This document shows, in pieces, positions 23,690 to 36,204 of a DNA stretch of 64,000 nt (within the stretch, counting starts at the first letter, position 1; each line of letters begins with the position of its first letter). The stretch is from Balaenoptera acutorostrata (Eukaryota > Chordata > Mammalia > Artiodactyla > Balaenopteridae). The DNA lies in contig NC_080067.1 in assembly GCF_949987535.1 (NCBI RefSeq), forward strand, positions 29,974,039 to 30,038,038. The letters are read 5' to 3'. A program made the position numbers and the translations under genes. The notes below the pieces were generated by a model. The model was not told the DNA's origin. It worked only from the letters and a program-made list of their open reading frames with translations, and did not search any database.

Positions 23690-24310
23690 TTCATGGTCTT
23701 CCAATGTGTCTTTCAAATGCGTCTCTAGTTATTTATTTATTTATTTTTTCCTTGTTCTTTAGTTTCAAGACCCTAGATCAGGCCCTGATCATTTTTCATC
23801 TAGATGATTGTGTTTACTATCTTCCCTCCAATCTTTCCTTTACACTGCTACCAGAATTATATGTCTAAAATAGATTTTGTCATATTATTGCCTTCTTAAA
23901 CCTCTGATGATGTATATTGCTTAAAGAAGAAAGACATTTTTGCTTAACCAGATACATGACTAGCTTTTCCACCTATCTTGCTGGCCTTGTTTTGTGACCA
24001 CTTTTCCTCTTATACTTTACTTTTGTCACATCAAACAGTTAGGCAAGATGGCCATATAACACGTTTTCATATCTTTATCTTTGTACAGGAAGTTTCTTTA
24101 ACCTAGAATGCCTTCCACGCTCTCCTTCGTAGTAACTTTTACCTTACCAAATCCTTCCTATTCTTTTCTGTTTGATTCAAGTACCTCCTTCTCTATAAAG
24201 CCATTCCTGAGTCTCCTAGACAGAATTCATCATTTTCTTTTTTGTGTTCACTTACATGTTTATACCTTTCTCGACAAATACGTGTTGTAGCTATTTGTTT
24301 ATGTGTAATT
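23690..24310 (+). repeat. L2 LINE fragment
   Basis: Plus-strand text such as AACCTAGAATGCCTTCCACG, TCAAGTACCTCCTTCTCTAT and AAAGCCATTCCTGAGTCTCC follows the 3' part of L2 (normally CCTGGAACGCTCTTCC and GAGGCCTTCCCTGACC). Open frames at 23662-23868 and 24108-24290 are chance frames in the decayed element. Confidence 0.6.
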
Positions 24311-24474
24311 GCAGTTGTAATCACACTTCATTTAGTATCTTATAGTCAAAAAATATGTCTACTTGCATTTGATCTTCACAATCATTCTGCAAATCAGAAC
24401 TCCTGTTTTATTTATGAGTAAAGTTGGAGACAAAAGTGTCTCAGTTGAACATGGTAACACCTCAATAAATAATT

Positions 24475-24600
24475 TAGATAGCATTTCTTAAGACTGACCA
24501 TGTAGGAAGCATTATTCTGAGTGCCTTAGAGGTATTAAGTCAATTAATTTCTTACCATAGCTCGCTAAGGTGATACTAGTACTATATTTCATTGATTTTA
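24475..24600 (-). repeat. MIR SINE, left part
   Basis: GCATTATTCTGAGTGCCTTA, TTAAGTCAATTAATTTCTTA and AAGGTGATACTAGTACTAT match the complement of the MIR 3' half up to the ATTATCCCCATTTTACAG block. That block is missing here and a plausible continuation appears about 1 kb further at 25590. Confidence 0.5.
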
Positions 24601-24611
24601 AGATATATGTT

Positions 24612-25110
24612 ATTTAGCTAGCTATTGTATAATAAAACTTCCCAAAATGTAATGTCTAAAATAATAATATTCTTGCTCACTAGCTTATAGGGTGGTTTGC
24701 TTACCTGGGTGGGTTTAGGTGATCTTGTATAAACTTGCTTATGCATCTGTGGTCAGCTCTTGGGTTGGCTGGGGGTTGAGTTATCTAGTGAAACCTTGGT
24801 TAGGATGAACTGGCTTTATTCCACATGGTCCCTCAGCTTGTCTGCAAGTTAGTGAGGGTTTATTTTCCTGGAAATGGCAGAATTCAAGGACCAAGTAGAA
24901 GTGTGCAAGGCCTCTTGAGCTTACATTTACAACGAGCACACCATTATGTCTGTCATTTTGTATTAGCCCAAACAGGTCATGAGGCAAGCAGAGATTGAAG
25001 TGTTCGGAAAATAAATAGACTTCTTTATGGGAGAACCTGCAAAGTCATGGTGCAAAGAATATGGATTCAGGGAAGAAAAGAATGGGGGCTATACTTGCAA
25101 TCAATTTGCC
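24612..25110 (-). mobile_element. MLT1-type MaLR LTR relic
   Basis: The plus strand reads TTAGCTAGCTATTGTATAAT, then a long decayed stretch with CAGCTCTTGGGTTGGCTGGG and CCACATGGTCCCTCAGC. This is the complement of the 3' half of an MLT1-class LTR. It resembles the element at 33614-34080. The frame at 24781-24987 is not a product. Confidence 0.5.
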
Positions 25111-25119
25111 ATACACCCT

Positions 25120-25570
25120 TTTTTCCTCATTGTAACATCTCTGAAATTGGTCTTATAATCAGTGCTGTCCTGGGGTGGCTTCAGCCTGGATTTCCATCAA
25201 ATTCTTCCAGAGACAATTTGTGTTTGCTTCTGCCAGTCACCTGGAGCATGACCAACCTAAAGCCACTTTCAAATAAAGTCTCTCCAGGTTTTTCAGACCA
25301 TACTGATAGTGTAAATTCAGTGGGCTGAACAGCATGATTACTGGCTTCTTGTTCATATTTTAGGGGACATATTTTTTCTCTCTCTCCACTCTGTGCCAAG
25401 ATGGAGGTGTGCAAGTTTTCTGGTTCCTTTTTATGTGTATCAACACTTTTTCTCATTTTCCTCATGTGGAGCTCATAGCCCTTTGGTATATCCACTTAAC
25501 ACAGCATCTTCTTTTCAACTCCTTGCTTTGGGTGATTTTTCTTTTGTAGTAGTACATAAAATAATGGTGT
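25120..25570. other. Unassigned sequence between repeat fragments
   Basis: Frames exist on both strands (25047-25328 plus, 25181-25495 minus, 25393-25605 plus) but none has a recognisable product. It lies between the MLT1-type LTR and the right part of a split MIR, so it may be part of a larger, unrecognised insertion. Confidence 0.3.
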
Positions 25571-25584
25571 CTCTTATAATCAAA

Positions 25585-25755
25585 GCCATCTTAGATAAAA
25601 TATGACACATCTCTACTTTACAGATAAAGAATTTGATCCATGGGGCTTTTAATTAAGTTGCCAAAGTCCTATCAGATGCGACTGTTAAATAGTAGATGAA
25701 GGATCGAATTTCAGATACTCTGACTATAGGACCCCTACTACTAACCACTGCCATT
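25585..25755 (-). repeat. MIR SINE, right part
   Basis: CTCTACTTTACAGATAAAGA, GAATTTCAGATACTCTGACT and ACCCCTACTACTAACCACTG match the complement of the MIR core and 5' half. It probably continues the piece at 24475-24600. Confidence 0.5.
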
Positions 25756-25759
25756 ATTG

Positions 25760-27405
25760 AATTGTGGAACTGAATATTTAACTTTAAAAATGCATTATAA
25801 CTTAGAAATTACCTTATATTTTGCCTTTTATCACCAGTTGTCTTGACAGTCCTTTCTGATAGTACAGAAAAATAGATAAATAGATAATTTAATATATACA
25901 CACATATAAAGGATCAAAAATAAATAATATTCTTTATCTTCTAGGCAATACACATTATTTTGATAGAGACTTAACTTTATGAGGTTAATAATATATGTGG
26001 TTCCAGACCTGTAGTAAGTCCATTAAGAGTGACTTTCTAGCAGTATTTAAAAAAATATTTCTATAGTCGCCCTATTCAAATTATCTGTTTCCATCACTAT
26101 ATCTAATATGTGTATCTATCTACTAAATTGTTCACTCTCAAGAACAGAGAGCACATGATTATTTGACTCACCCACTCTTCAATTCAAATAATTCATGGAC
26201 AATGGAGAACCAACAAATATTAATTAAAAGATAATGAATTAAAACCCCAATAACAAGAATATTTTTATCCAGCTGTGAAAATCTGAGTCTGAAATTTTAA
26301 TATTTAGTTTTTTAATTTTGCAAAGACAGAATTACCTTGGTGCCCTAAGCTGTTGTTTTATCATCTAGCTTTATATTTTAGAAATATTAAACATTTTTTA
26401 AAATTCCATACAAGTTGAGGTAAGCTCTGAAATATTTGCCAATAAAGAATCACAAGTTTTTCTCAAGCTACAAAGCAGCAGTGGGATATTAAATATTTAA
26501 AAACCCCACAAAGCGTTCTCTCTGAGCTGCCAACCCTTTCTAAAGAAATGTATTAAAAGAATTCCCTCCAGTCTCCATAAGATCCTCGCATTTCATGAAT
26601 AAAGGTAATACTTTTTCCTCTATGCTGTAAATAAATTTAAAATTTCTTCTTACTGAAACTCCTGAAAGTAAACATATGATACTATTTCTCATAAGCTATA
26701 CAGAGGCCCCCAATGTATTTTCACCACCTACAAATATCCAGGCTTTGGTTATTGGAAAGTGCCATATGTTTCTCAGTCTGGCACATTGGTATGTGGGTTT
26801 TTAGTTTTCTTCCAGTTGGAGATGAGTAGTGTCAGACTGTAAGACTAATAAATAAGACAAATAGTTCAGAATCTTTCTAATTTCTTAAGTAGATTTCTGG
26901 GCATATTTAACTCAACAGATTTGGAAGTTGACATATGTTATATCCATATTTCATTTTGGGTAAATAAAACAGTGATCTTCTAATGGATAAACACTCTTCA
27001 ATTATTTTTCGACACTAAGATTCTCTCTGAAATGCCATATTTTACCAAATTTAGCCTCACTTTTTTTTTTGCCAGCCTTTTACTTGGTAGTTCTTTCTTC
27101 TTTGTCATCTTCTTCTTTTTTTTTTATTTTTCCCACTGTATTATGTTAGCTCAGATTTTTTAAAAGAAGTCTCAAAGTGTGACTAAAATGTTAAATATTT
27201 AGCTGTTATTCTTCATAATCATTTAGTGGGTATAATAATATGTCTTTTTCTTTTTAAGTCAGCTTTTTGGCAACTTCCGTTGCCTTTAAAGATTCATTTT
27301 TGAGTCTAAGCTCATTTATGTTTAACATAAATCCTTGAAAATTATTCTGTTCAACAAATTATTGGTAGATATAGTAACACTTAGAAAAGGAATAGTACCT
27401 AACAT
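25760..27405. other. Unassigned AT-rich DNA
   Basis: No gene recognised. An L2-like 3' end may lie at 26130-26230, but the match is weak. Confidence 0.3.
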
Positions 27406-27420
27406 TTTACTTAGTAATGT

Positions 27421-27725
27421 TTTTTTTTTTTTTTAATTTTTATTTATTTATTTATTTATTTATGCCTGTGTTGGGTCTTCGTTTCTGTGCGAGGGCTTTC
27501 TCTAGTTGTGGCAAACGGGGGCCACTCTTCATCGCGGTGCGCGGGCCTCTCACTCTCGCAGCCTCTCTTGTTGCGGAGCATGGGCTCCAGACGCGCAGGC
27601 TCAGTAGTTGTGGCTCACGGGCCTAGTTGCTCCGCGGCATGTGGGATCTTCCCAGACCAGGGCTCGAACCCGTGTCCCCTGCATCGGCAGGCAGATTCTC
27701 AACCACTGCGCCACCAGGGAAGCCC
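27421..27725 (-). mobile_element. Long CHR-type SINE (cetacean), minus strand
   Basis: A 305-bp tRNA-derived SINE whose minus strand starts GGGCTTCCCTGGTGGCGCAG and ends in a (TAAA)n/poly(A) tail (plus-strand T tract and (TTTA)n, 27421-27463). Pol III promoter boxes are intact on the minus strand: A box TGGCGCAGTGG and B box GGTTCGAGCCC. A 14-bp target duplication, CTTAGTAATGTTTT, flanks it (27410 on the left, 27726-27739 on the right). The copy is well preserved, hence relatively young. The open frames inside it are not genes. Confidence 0.92.
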
Positions 27726-27965
27726 CTTAGTAATGTTTTAAATGCTTTCTTTGCCTCAAAATAATACAATGAAACAAAGAAAATGTATAATGCTTTTTAG
27801 TTCTAAGAACTAAATAAAAAAACCTTCTTCCACACAAGACAAACATTACACAAAGAGATTTATTGTGTTGATTTGGGATTTACAGAGCTATTATAGTGTA
27901 AGCCAATTCTGAAAGCTTTCTTTTGCTTTTTCTTAACCCCTTCAGAACTGAAATCAAATTAAGTC

Positions 27966-28370
27966 CGTGTGGTAGTCTCCAAAGGTGGCTTCCATCAGTT
28001 CCTCTGTCTCTGTACATACATGCCACTCTTCCATCCAAAAGAAGAATGTAATTCTTCTTTCTGTAATTCTTGGCTTGCCCTCTGACTGCTCTGATCGATA
28101 GAATGTAGCCTAAGCAGCATTCTAGGTCTTCTGAGGCCAGGCCTCAAGAGGACTGGGGGCTTCCTACTTCCTCCTTTCTGGATCTCAGCGGCCATACTGT
28201 GAGGAAGCCTGAGTAACCATAAGGATAGGTCCACATGGAGGAGAATGGAAGGCTCTGGCTATCAGCCCCAACTGAGCTCCCAGCTGGTGGTAAGCATGAA
28301 TTTTGTGCTGTCTGAATAAAGCCTTTTGGATCTTGCAGCCATCTCAGCATCCCAATCTGTCATGGAAAAC
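27966..28370 (+). mobile_element. MLT1-type MaLR LTR relic
   Basis: Plus-strand text TGTGGTAGTCTCCAAAGGTG, CATGCCACTCTTCCATCC, GATAGAATGTAGCC, CTTCCTACTTCCTCCTTTCT and ATACTGTGAGGAAGCC follows the 5' half of MLT1-class LTRs. Overlapping minus frames (27995-28350) are antisense chance frames. Confidence 0.5.
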
Positions 28371-31125
28371 ACAAAACACACCCAATCAACCCACATGTGT
28401 AGGAGTATGTAACTGGTGTAAGCATGTGATTCTGTGTAAGGGCAAAGACTTGGACTAGGTCAGATAATCAGGATGAGATCTGAGGGATCAGAGAAATGGG
28501 ACACCAGGGTGGGCAAGGCAGTTTGGCATTCTAAACTCTAAACTGTTTAGTTCCTCCAGGTGAATCTGGGGTGACTTTTCCACAATTCTACAAGTAATGT
28601 CCTTACCGTACACTCTGGGCTGAAAAGAGAGAAAGGTTAGATTATTATCTAAAAAGTGTGTCTTACTTTTAGCCAGTCAACACACAGAGAAGCCAGAGGG
28701 TGTGCAGAAGGCTCTTCTTAATCTCTGTAATTTGTGTGCATCCAAAGGACACTGGGGTGGGTAAGGGTCAGGGCTTCACCCTATTCAGCTTGTTCTATGG
28801 GTTTCTCAAAGAGCATTAATCTCATCCCCTTTCCTCCTTTAGCACTAATTCTGTTCTATCAATCTTGTTCCCCCACCCTCTCCTGCTGTTCTAGAGAGGG
28901 GTCCTGATCCTCTCTTTTGAAGGAGATAGTTTGAGGCAACCTCCCCTTAGGAGTGCTAACTCAAAGTCCGCTGTCTCCAAGATGGTCCCATATTTTACTG
29001 CAGTTTTAATGCCAGTTTCACTTGGCATTATAAAAGCTGTTATGCTAAAATATTGAGTCTCTTTTTTCTGTTCTCAGCTGCTTTACAGAAGGCAGCCTTA
29101 TTTTTCTGTGCATTGTATATTCTGTATCCTAGGCAACACTTCCTTGCTTCCCCTCCCCCCAACAACCTGCCACTAAAAGATAGCCTACTAATTGCAAATT
29201 AGTAGGTCTTTTAGCTGATTTATGTTGGAATATTTTTAGGCCTTCAACTTTACCTATGAAATTAGTCTACTCATATAGATAGGAACCCTTTTTTTCACCC
29301 ATAAAGGAAAAATGCATTGTTTCTGTTACAGAGATACCAACAAGGCTTTCTTAAATTACTTTCCATGCAGCTCAGAATGACTCATCTTATTGGCCTAGAG
29401 ACTTTGCTTAGATTGATGAAGTTTTTCCTTTATTAAAATTTTACTGCAAATTCTCAAGATTCTGAGACATCTGCAAGAGAATTTTCAGGGGCAGGAGGTT
29501 CGTTAGAGTTATTCTCTCCATGTCATGATGAAACCTCTACTCACCTAACCCTGGGAGCAAGGGCTAAGGCCTGTGTAAATATCCCTGACATGGTACCTCC
29601 TGGCTTCCCAGGGTCTATGAGGTTGCTCCCTTAGTTATTTTGACAAACGCTGCTACTGGCTACTTTATACTTTAAAGGTTTGGTGAAGTGTACTAGCCCC
29701 TAAAGCTATTAACTGTAGGAAATAACTTTAAGAATTTTAAAGTTGATTAGAACATCCACACAGGTACGACTTAAAAAAATTAAAATAAGGATATTATAGC
29801 AAGAGGGAAATATTTTTCTGTAATAAAGCCAAAATAAAGTCAAGATTTGAAAATCATTGAAGTCCATTAAGTCATCATAAAGGAGTTCATGCGTTATTGG
29901 TATGCGGCAAAAATTCAGACAGTTAATAGCAGGCACTGAAGCCAACACAATAACACCAGAATCTATTTTAATTGTATGAAAGGTTTTATATATTGAATCA
30001 AATAGCACTAGTCAAGCTATTCTAAATGTTTAAACATATTAGGAAATTATATAATCTGAAATAACCAATTAAGACTTTTTAAATAATTAGACTATAGTGA
30101 TTTTTTTATGGAATAAACGTTTAGAAATATTGATGTTATGTAAAAATAATGTCTTGCAAATGCGTAGGAGCTTTTCCTAAGGAGAAGGGGAATAAAAATT
30201 ATCTTCCAAACATTTACAAATAAAAGCAAAGCTGGCAGATAAAATTTTTGTCAGTTCAGAAATAGAATCAATCAATTTCTTGGTTTATTTGATAAAATGC
30301 CTGACTCTCAAAAATGGAGAGAAGCCTATTTGAAGAACTGGGACCCTTGGGTATATAGAGGTCATTTCTATATTAAAGAGGACAATACGTTATTTGCAAA
30401 ATGCCACTCTTTCTACACGTTTGTGATGAGTTTCTTGAAAATTAATGATAGTCTTCAGAAATAGCTGCAGTCAGTCCCTGTAGATTCTGACAACATAGAT
30501 TGTACCATACCACATTCATTAGAAGGAAGATTAAAATATATGTCAGCAGGACAAAAAAAGACCATGGCAGATGTTTTACCTCTGTATTAACATGTACCAA
30601 TGGAAAAAAAAAAGGTAATTTATTCAGGAAAAGAGACACAATGAAGGATGATATGAAAACTAACTTATTAAAAATCCAAATGACCTTAGTTGCAAGTAAA
30701 CTTGAACTTCAAAAAGGTCTATTTTATTTTCACATTATCCAGTGTTTTCTCTCTTATGCTATCTCAAATACTTTAAAATACTGAAGTATCTTGTAAATCC
30801 CCACATCAGGATTCAGGAATTTGAGTTTTGTTTGTTTGTTTTGTTTTGTTTCTAAATTCTAATCATTCAAGCATAGGCAGTACCTCATTTCCTTTAGGTT
30901 AGCCAAATACTTTATTAACCAAAATGCTTCATTGTTTAAACACTTTAGGTAATGAAGGGTGGCATTCACAATGACCACACGTCAAGATGAATTCCCTTCC
31001 TAATATGAGACCATATATTGAAATCAAGGGGGTCAAAGATATGTTCAGGAGAAGGATGTTGTGTGTATGAGAAGCATACAGAAGTGCAGTGATAGGATTA
31101 AAGAGATTTGGGTGTGAAAATGTTT
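28371..31125. other. Unassigned unique DNA
   Basis: About 2.7 kb with no recognised gene. A (GTTT)n-like stretch lies at 30825-30850. Minus frames at 29709-30008 and 30442-30639 have no recognisable product. Confidence 0.35.
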
Positions 31126-31129
31126 CACA

Positions 31130-31345
31130 ATAATAGTATAATTTATTAAGCACTTTTCATATAGTCAACATGCTCAATACTTAACAAAATGCGGCAACGT
31201 TAGGTTACTATTATTACCATGGTATGGTGTTTATGCTCATTTCATAGGTGGGTACATTGAGTGACAAAGGACTTAAATGACTTATCCACGGCCACACAGC
31301 TGCCAAATGGTGGTTGGTTGATTGAACCCAGACTGTTAGAATCCA
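31130..31345 (-). repeat. MIR SINE
   Basis: TATTAAGCACTTTTCATATA, ACTTAAATGACTTATCCACG, GCCACACAGCTGCCAAATGG and GATTGAACCCAGACTGTTAG are the complement of a full MIR including its B-box region. Confidence 0.75.
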
Positions 31346-32180
31346 AACGGCAAACTCTCAAATTAGGGATTCAGCGTACAGCAGAGGCAGGGCAGGGATG
31401 GTGGTAAACATCATTGCAAACAGAGATTCTTGAACAATGGGTGAAAATTGAGCAAATTGATGTCTCCAAAATAAATCCAAGTAAGTGCTCTTATTTAAAT
31501 ACATGAGATGCTGTGCAATTTTACCCTTTAAATTTATGTGCTCTTGTTTTTCTGCTTTCTTTCTTTTATGTAAATTATGGCATTGATTTGAAACCCGGTT
31601 CACCTAGAACTAAACAGGCCCTGCTCGGAATTCCAGGGTGATGAGAAGAGCTTTTGCTAAAAGCAGATTCTTTCTGTTTCTCATTTTGTATTCCTATGGC
31701 CTTACATTTGCTCCCAGAATTCTCAAATTTCAGGTTCCAACCATTGTTAATATATTGACCCTTTTGCTTTCACTGTGAGAGTGACAAGTAGGTGACAAAC
31801 AGGAAATGTATAGGTGAGCTATTGCAGAGCTCCCTTTGAAGCATGTCACAGGTTTTAGGAGAAAAATCTGAGCCTCTGTGTAAAATGTTACCAGGCTCTT
31901 TGATCATAGAAGCTCCTACATGATTGTTAACTCTCTTTATTAACCTATGACTGCACATTTCATAGGCTAACTTTAATAAAAGTCTTAGAAAATGTCACCA
32001 TCCCACCAACTCCCAGCACTGCTCAGGAGGGTTCCAAACTTTCATACATTTATTCTAATATTGCATGACGGAAAGGACAAGCAGTTCAAGGCTGGGACTT
32101 CCTGCCACTTTGTATTTTAAAAGCCTTACGAAGATAGGAATCTGCACAGGGGAATTGAATTGTCTGCTTTTATTCAGTCA
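31346..32180. other. Unassigned unique DNA
   Basis: Nothing recognised; the minus frames at 31358-31603 and 31770-31958 are unrecognised. Confidence 0.35.
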
Positions 32181-32189
32181 TGCTAATGG

Positions 32190-32430
32190 AATGACAATAA
32201 TGCTGTTAGGTCGCATGTATTGAGTCCTTGTTATACACTTCTGGGAACTGGGCTTAATCAATACTTCACATTTATTATTTCATTTACTCTTCACAACAGC
32301 ACTAAGTAATAGTGTTCCTATCAGCCTCCTCTTACTGATGAGACTTGGAGATTTTAAATAGCTTGCTGTGGGTCAACCAGTTAGTAATAGAGTCTAATCA
32401 TAAAACCTGCAGTCTCATTCTAGGTCCTAT
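32190..32430 (-). repeat. MIR SINE
   Basis: The plus strand shows TTTATTATTTCATTTACTCT, TCACAACAGCACTAAGTAAT and CTTACTGATGAGACTTGGAG, the complement of MIR. A decayed 5' region ends near CTGCAGTCTCATTCTAGG. Confidence 0.7.
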
Positions 32431-32506
32431 ATATTTTAGTTTCTAAGTAAAAGGCAAAAAGTCCAAGCAGTTAGCTAGATGTTTGGGCAATGGGTTGGCT
32501 CCTTGC

Positions 32507-32901
32507 TGTGTTAGTTGGCTATGGCTGCCATAACAAAATACCATAGACCAGGTGGCTTAAACAATAGACACTCATTGTCTCACAGTTCAGGAGGCTGGAG
32601 GTCCAAGATCAAGGTTTCAGCAGCTTTGGTTTTTCCTGAGGCCTTTTTCCCAGACTTGCAGATGGCCATCTTCTCTCTGTGTCCTCATTTGCCCTTTTCT
32701 CTGTGCATCCCTAACCCTGGTGTCTCCTATTTTTCTTATAAAGCCACTAGTTTTATTGGATTATGGTCCACCTTATGACATCATTCAACTTCAGTTATCT
32801 TTTCAAAGGTCTTACCTCCAAATACAGTCACATTCTGAGGTATGCTGGGCATTAGGATTTCAACATATGAGTTTTGGGGGGATGCAATTTAGTCTGTAAC
32901 A
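32507..32901 (-). mobile_element. Solo MaLR LTR, MLT1A type, minus strand
   Basis: A 395-bp LTR whose minus strand starts TGTTACAGACTAAATTGCAT and ends CCATAGCCAACTAACACA, with TG...CA ends. Flanking 5-mers CTTGC (32502-32506) and TTTGC (32902-32906) fit a 5-bp target duplication with one change. It has the same structure as the plus-strand copy at 3356-3760. The 87-codon plus frame at 32515-32778 runs antisense through it and is not a gene. Confidence 0.85.
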
Positions 32902-33610
32902 TTTGCTATCATAGACCTTAAATATCTGAGAGACTGAGTTTTCATATTTATAGAGCTGTACCAGCAAGTAAAGGTGAGCATAGGTCACTGCTTTATTTGT
33001 GATATTAGTATAAAATTACTATCATTCATTAATCCACTCAGTTAACGTACAACACAAACACAAAACCTCACGACATTGTTCAAGGAAGGAAAAAGAGAAA
33101 AAATGCCAAGAACTAATCATTGTAAACTATGGGAGAAAGCATGCAAAGTACTTTCATTTCTGCAAAAGGTTTGGGAGTTTTCTATTAATTCGATGATCAA
33201 CCTTTGTTTATGGTCTCTGATTTTCTTAAGTGAAATTTTAAAGAGAGTAAAAAGCCTTGAATAAGAGTAGAAAATTGCCTGCAAACTATATTTTTTGACT
33301 ATCTGAGTTATCTGCTCTAGTTCTACCCATTCCCTCATCTCTGAAACTGGGGAGTTCATTGTTCTGATGTGCAAAGAAATACGCTGGGCTGCATTTATGG
33401 AAAACAAGTCATTGTTATTTGAGTCCTAGGTCTAACTTAGGACAACTGATAAAGTAAATAGTCCAGAGCAGTGCAATTCAGAATGCATTCTGAGGACGAG
33501 TTTTATGAGATGTTCCATAACAGAAGTTCTCTTATTAATACATTTGGGAAATTGTACATAACATGTTCTCCTTTCGAAGGCTGACAATCTGACAATCTGA
33601 ATACAACATG
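32902..33610. other. Unassigned unique DNA
   Basis: No recognised gene or confident repeat. Overlapping frames at 33076-33264 (plus) and 33117-33407 (minus) have no recognisable product. Confidence 0.35.
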
Positions 33611-33613
33611 CTA

Positions 33614-34080
33614 TATTAGTTAGCTATTGTTGCAATCATGCTACGTAACAAACCACTCCAATACTTTGTGATTTAAAAACAATGACCATTTATAATTTCT
33701 CAAGAGTCTAGGGGTTGACTGGGCTTGAAGAATCTGCTGGGCTCTCTCCTGCACTCGCAGTGAGCTGGTAGGTCAGCTGAGGGATGGCTGGTCCAGAATG
33801 CCCTCATCTGGGCTGAGACTTGGCCCTCAGTTCTCTTCCATGTGGTCTCTCACCTTCCAGCAGGCTAGCCCACGCTGGTTCTCATGGTGGGGACAGGCAT
33901 CAAAAAGAGATGCACACAGCCTCTTGAGACCCAAACTCCTATTTGATACACTGTCAGTTCTGCCACATTCTACCGCCCAAAATGACTTAGAAGGCCAGCC
34001 CAGATTCAGTGGGTGGGGAAATAGATGCCATCTGGTGGGAAGAGCTGCAAAGTCAAGAGCTAGATTAAGGTGGGGGAAGA
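33614..34080 (-). mobile_element. MLT1-type MaLR LTR relic
   Basis: The plus strand reads TATTAGTTAGCTATTGTTGC, CTACGTAACAAACCACTCCA, TCTGCTGGGCTCTCTCCTGC, CCAGCAGGCTAGCCCACGC and ATGCCATCTGGTGGGAAGAG. This is the complement of an MLT1-class LTR. The 156-codon plus frame at 33798-34268 is the longest frame in this area but is antisense to the element and not a gene. Confidence 0.6.
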
Positions 34081-36200
34081 ATCGGGACTATTTTCATAAA
34101 TATTCCACCACACGTACCTTAAAACTAGTCCCAGTCTCTCTCTGGTTACCCCACAGCAGATTCCAGGGCACCAGTAAATCCAAGGAAAATGGAGTGGGGG
34201 GACCTGGCTTCTTATTTGGGGTAGTAGTGGGGCAGCCTTCCACCCTGTACTTGGGGGAGATCAATTGACTGAGCTCAGATCCCCTAACTCTGGACAAGGA
34301 TTAATGACACTCTTATTTTAACTTCAAAGCTGTTACTAAGAGTAAAAACAGAGAGCGACGCGAAGTGCAGTGTGAAACACACGGGGGGAAAATTTAGGAC
34401 AAAATAATGGACACGTTGTTCAAAAGTAATTTAACATTTAAAGCCAAAGGCAGAAAGACAGAATAACAAAGAGCAAAACCTGAAAAGAGAGTCCGACACA
34501 TTATTCCTTAGGCACAAACAAATTAAAACTTTGGTTGAAACGTAGATGAAGCTTGTCACGGATTCTGGGCTGCATCCCGATGACTGAGGTAGGAGGTTGC
34601 TCTGACAGTACAGGGAACCCCGCTGTATGCAATGGGGTGCTTCTTGTCCCGTCAGTGCTGTCCTCCTCCTTCCATCACTGAAGTCCCTAAAGAGCCCATG
34701 TGGAATATTAAAATGCTTGGTGGTTATCTACAAGCTCTAGGGAATATATCAATTCTGTCCATTATTATTAATCAGAATAAACGACATATACTTCATCTGC
34801 ATTTCATCAAAATGTACATGCTTGGGAGAGATCACCAAACATCCTTCTCTTTCTTTTTAAAAAATGGTCAGGGGCCACATTTTTTTCCCCCTAATTTCAG
34901 ATTAGGCAAAATATAAAAGCAATAGAACGTTGTATTCGGAGAAAAGGCTAAAGAAACTGGAATAATTTAGACCACAAAGTGCAAGATCATTAAAAATTAT
35001 GCAAAAATGGGAGACCTTATTATGGAGAAGATGGTAACCATTTGCAACTTGACAGGAGGGAGAACATTAGCAAGTGAATACAAACTGTAGAATTCAGGAA
35101 TCTGGCTGGATATAAAGAAGAACCTCCCAGTTGTGAGAAATAGTAAACCTTCTCTGACTGTCTTTCAATGTCAAGGATAGTGAATCACACTCTTTCTACA
35201 AATTTGAGATTTTGTTTTACTGGTTTGAGTCTGTATTTTCCCATTTCACCCATAATAAAAATGTAATATGAAATACTTGCTTTTTTACACTCTCACTGCT
35301 TATAAATTTGTTTTGTATATATTTTCACATACCTTATTTCACTTTTTCCACAATACCCCTAGAGCATGGGAGATCGGCTTTATCATTTCTTGTGTGTGTG
35401 TGTTTAAGATGAAGAACTTGAACATTAGCATCTTATTTAAGTATCTTGCCCAAGATCAAATAAATAATATTAAATCTGATGCTTTTAAATTAAAAATTTT
35501 GGTCCAATTTGCTATTCGACTGTAATTTTGAGCTTGGAATAAGGGCAGATTACTTGTTTTTATTCATGACTACTTGCAGGATTTTGTGGCATCCTTTTAG
35601 GATAATGTCATCTTCCTACACAGTAATTTCAGTGCCTTCTTGTTGCCTGACAAATTCCAGACTCCGCAGCCTGGGTTCAAAGGGCTACAGATTCTCTCTT
35701 GTCCTCCTCCCCAAGTCTTCCATTTGCCAGCCTCCTAGCATCCCTGAGGCTTTCCCTTCCCCATCCCTATAACCACTCTGAGTACAGGGCAGATGATACA
35801 GAATGTGAGGAATGGGGTATTCTTAATTCATATGTGTACTGCTATTAAAAATTATAAGGAATCCTCAACAAGAAAGAGAAAACTGTCTCGCCCATGTGCA
35901 TCTTTGGAAGGGGCACTGATTTAGAAAGATCAGGGATGTCATTTTAATATATAGGTAATTCTCCAAGCAGCTGATGCTGCTCTCCCAGAGGGGTATTCAT
36001 TACCTGGCAGCTGGAGAACCGTGCTTTCTTTTGTCTAAGCATAAATCTTGGCATGGGAGGCGGCAGGGTGAAAGTCTGTGCCCGGGAAAGATCATGGCAA
36101 GCTCCCTTTCATGCAAAAAAAAGATAACAGAAGTCTAATTTTAATATAGCTTCTCCATTTAAAATGTCTCCTCTGTTTTTATGTCTTTAAATTCTACCTT
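34081..36200. other. Mostly unassigned DNA, possible L2 piece
   Basis: No gene recognised. Positions 35580-35790 have an L2-like texture (CTTCCATTTGCCAGCCTCCT, GAGGCTTTCCC) but the match is weak. Frames at 34632-34916, 35268-35525 and 35509-35772 (plus) are unrecognised. Confidence 0.35.
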
Positions 36201-36204
36201 ATTG

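Noticed and set aside
27487..27741. Gly/Ser/Arg-rich frames at the SINE
   Set aside because: They are translations of the GC-rich CHR SINE body; the same sequence recurs antisense at 47222-47416.
33798..34268. 156-codon plus-strand open frame
   Set aside because: It lies largely antisense within an MLT1-type LTR relic; the translation shows no known domain and no start or splice context.
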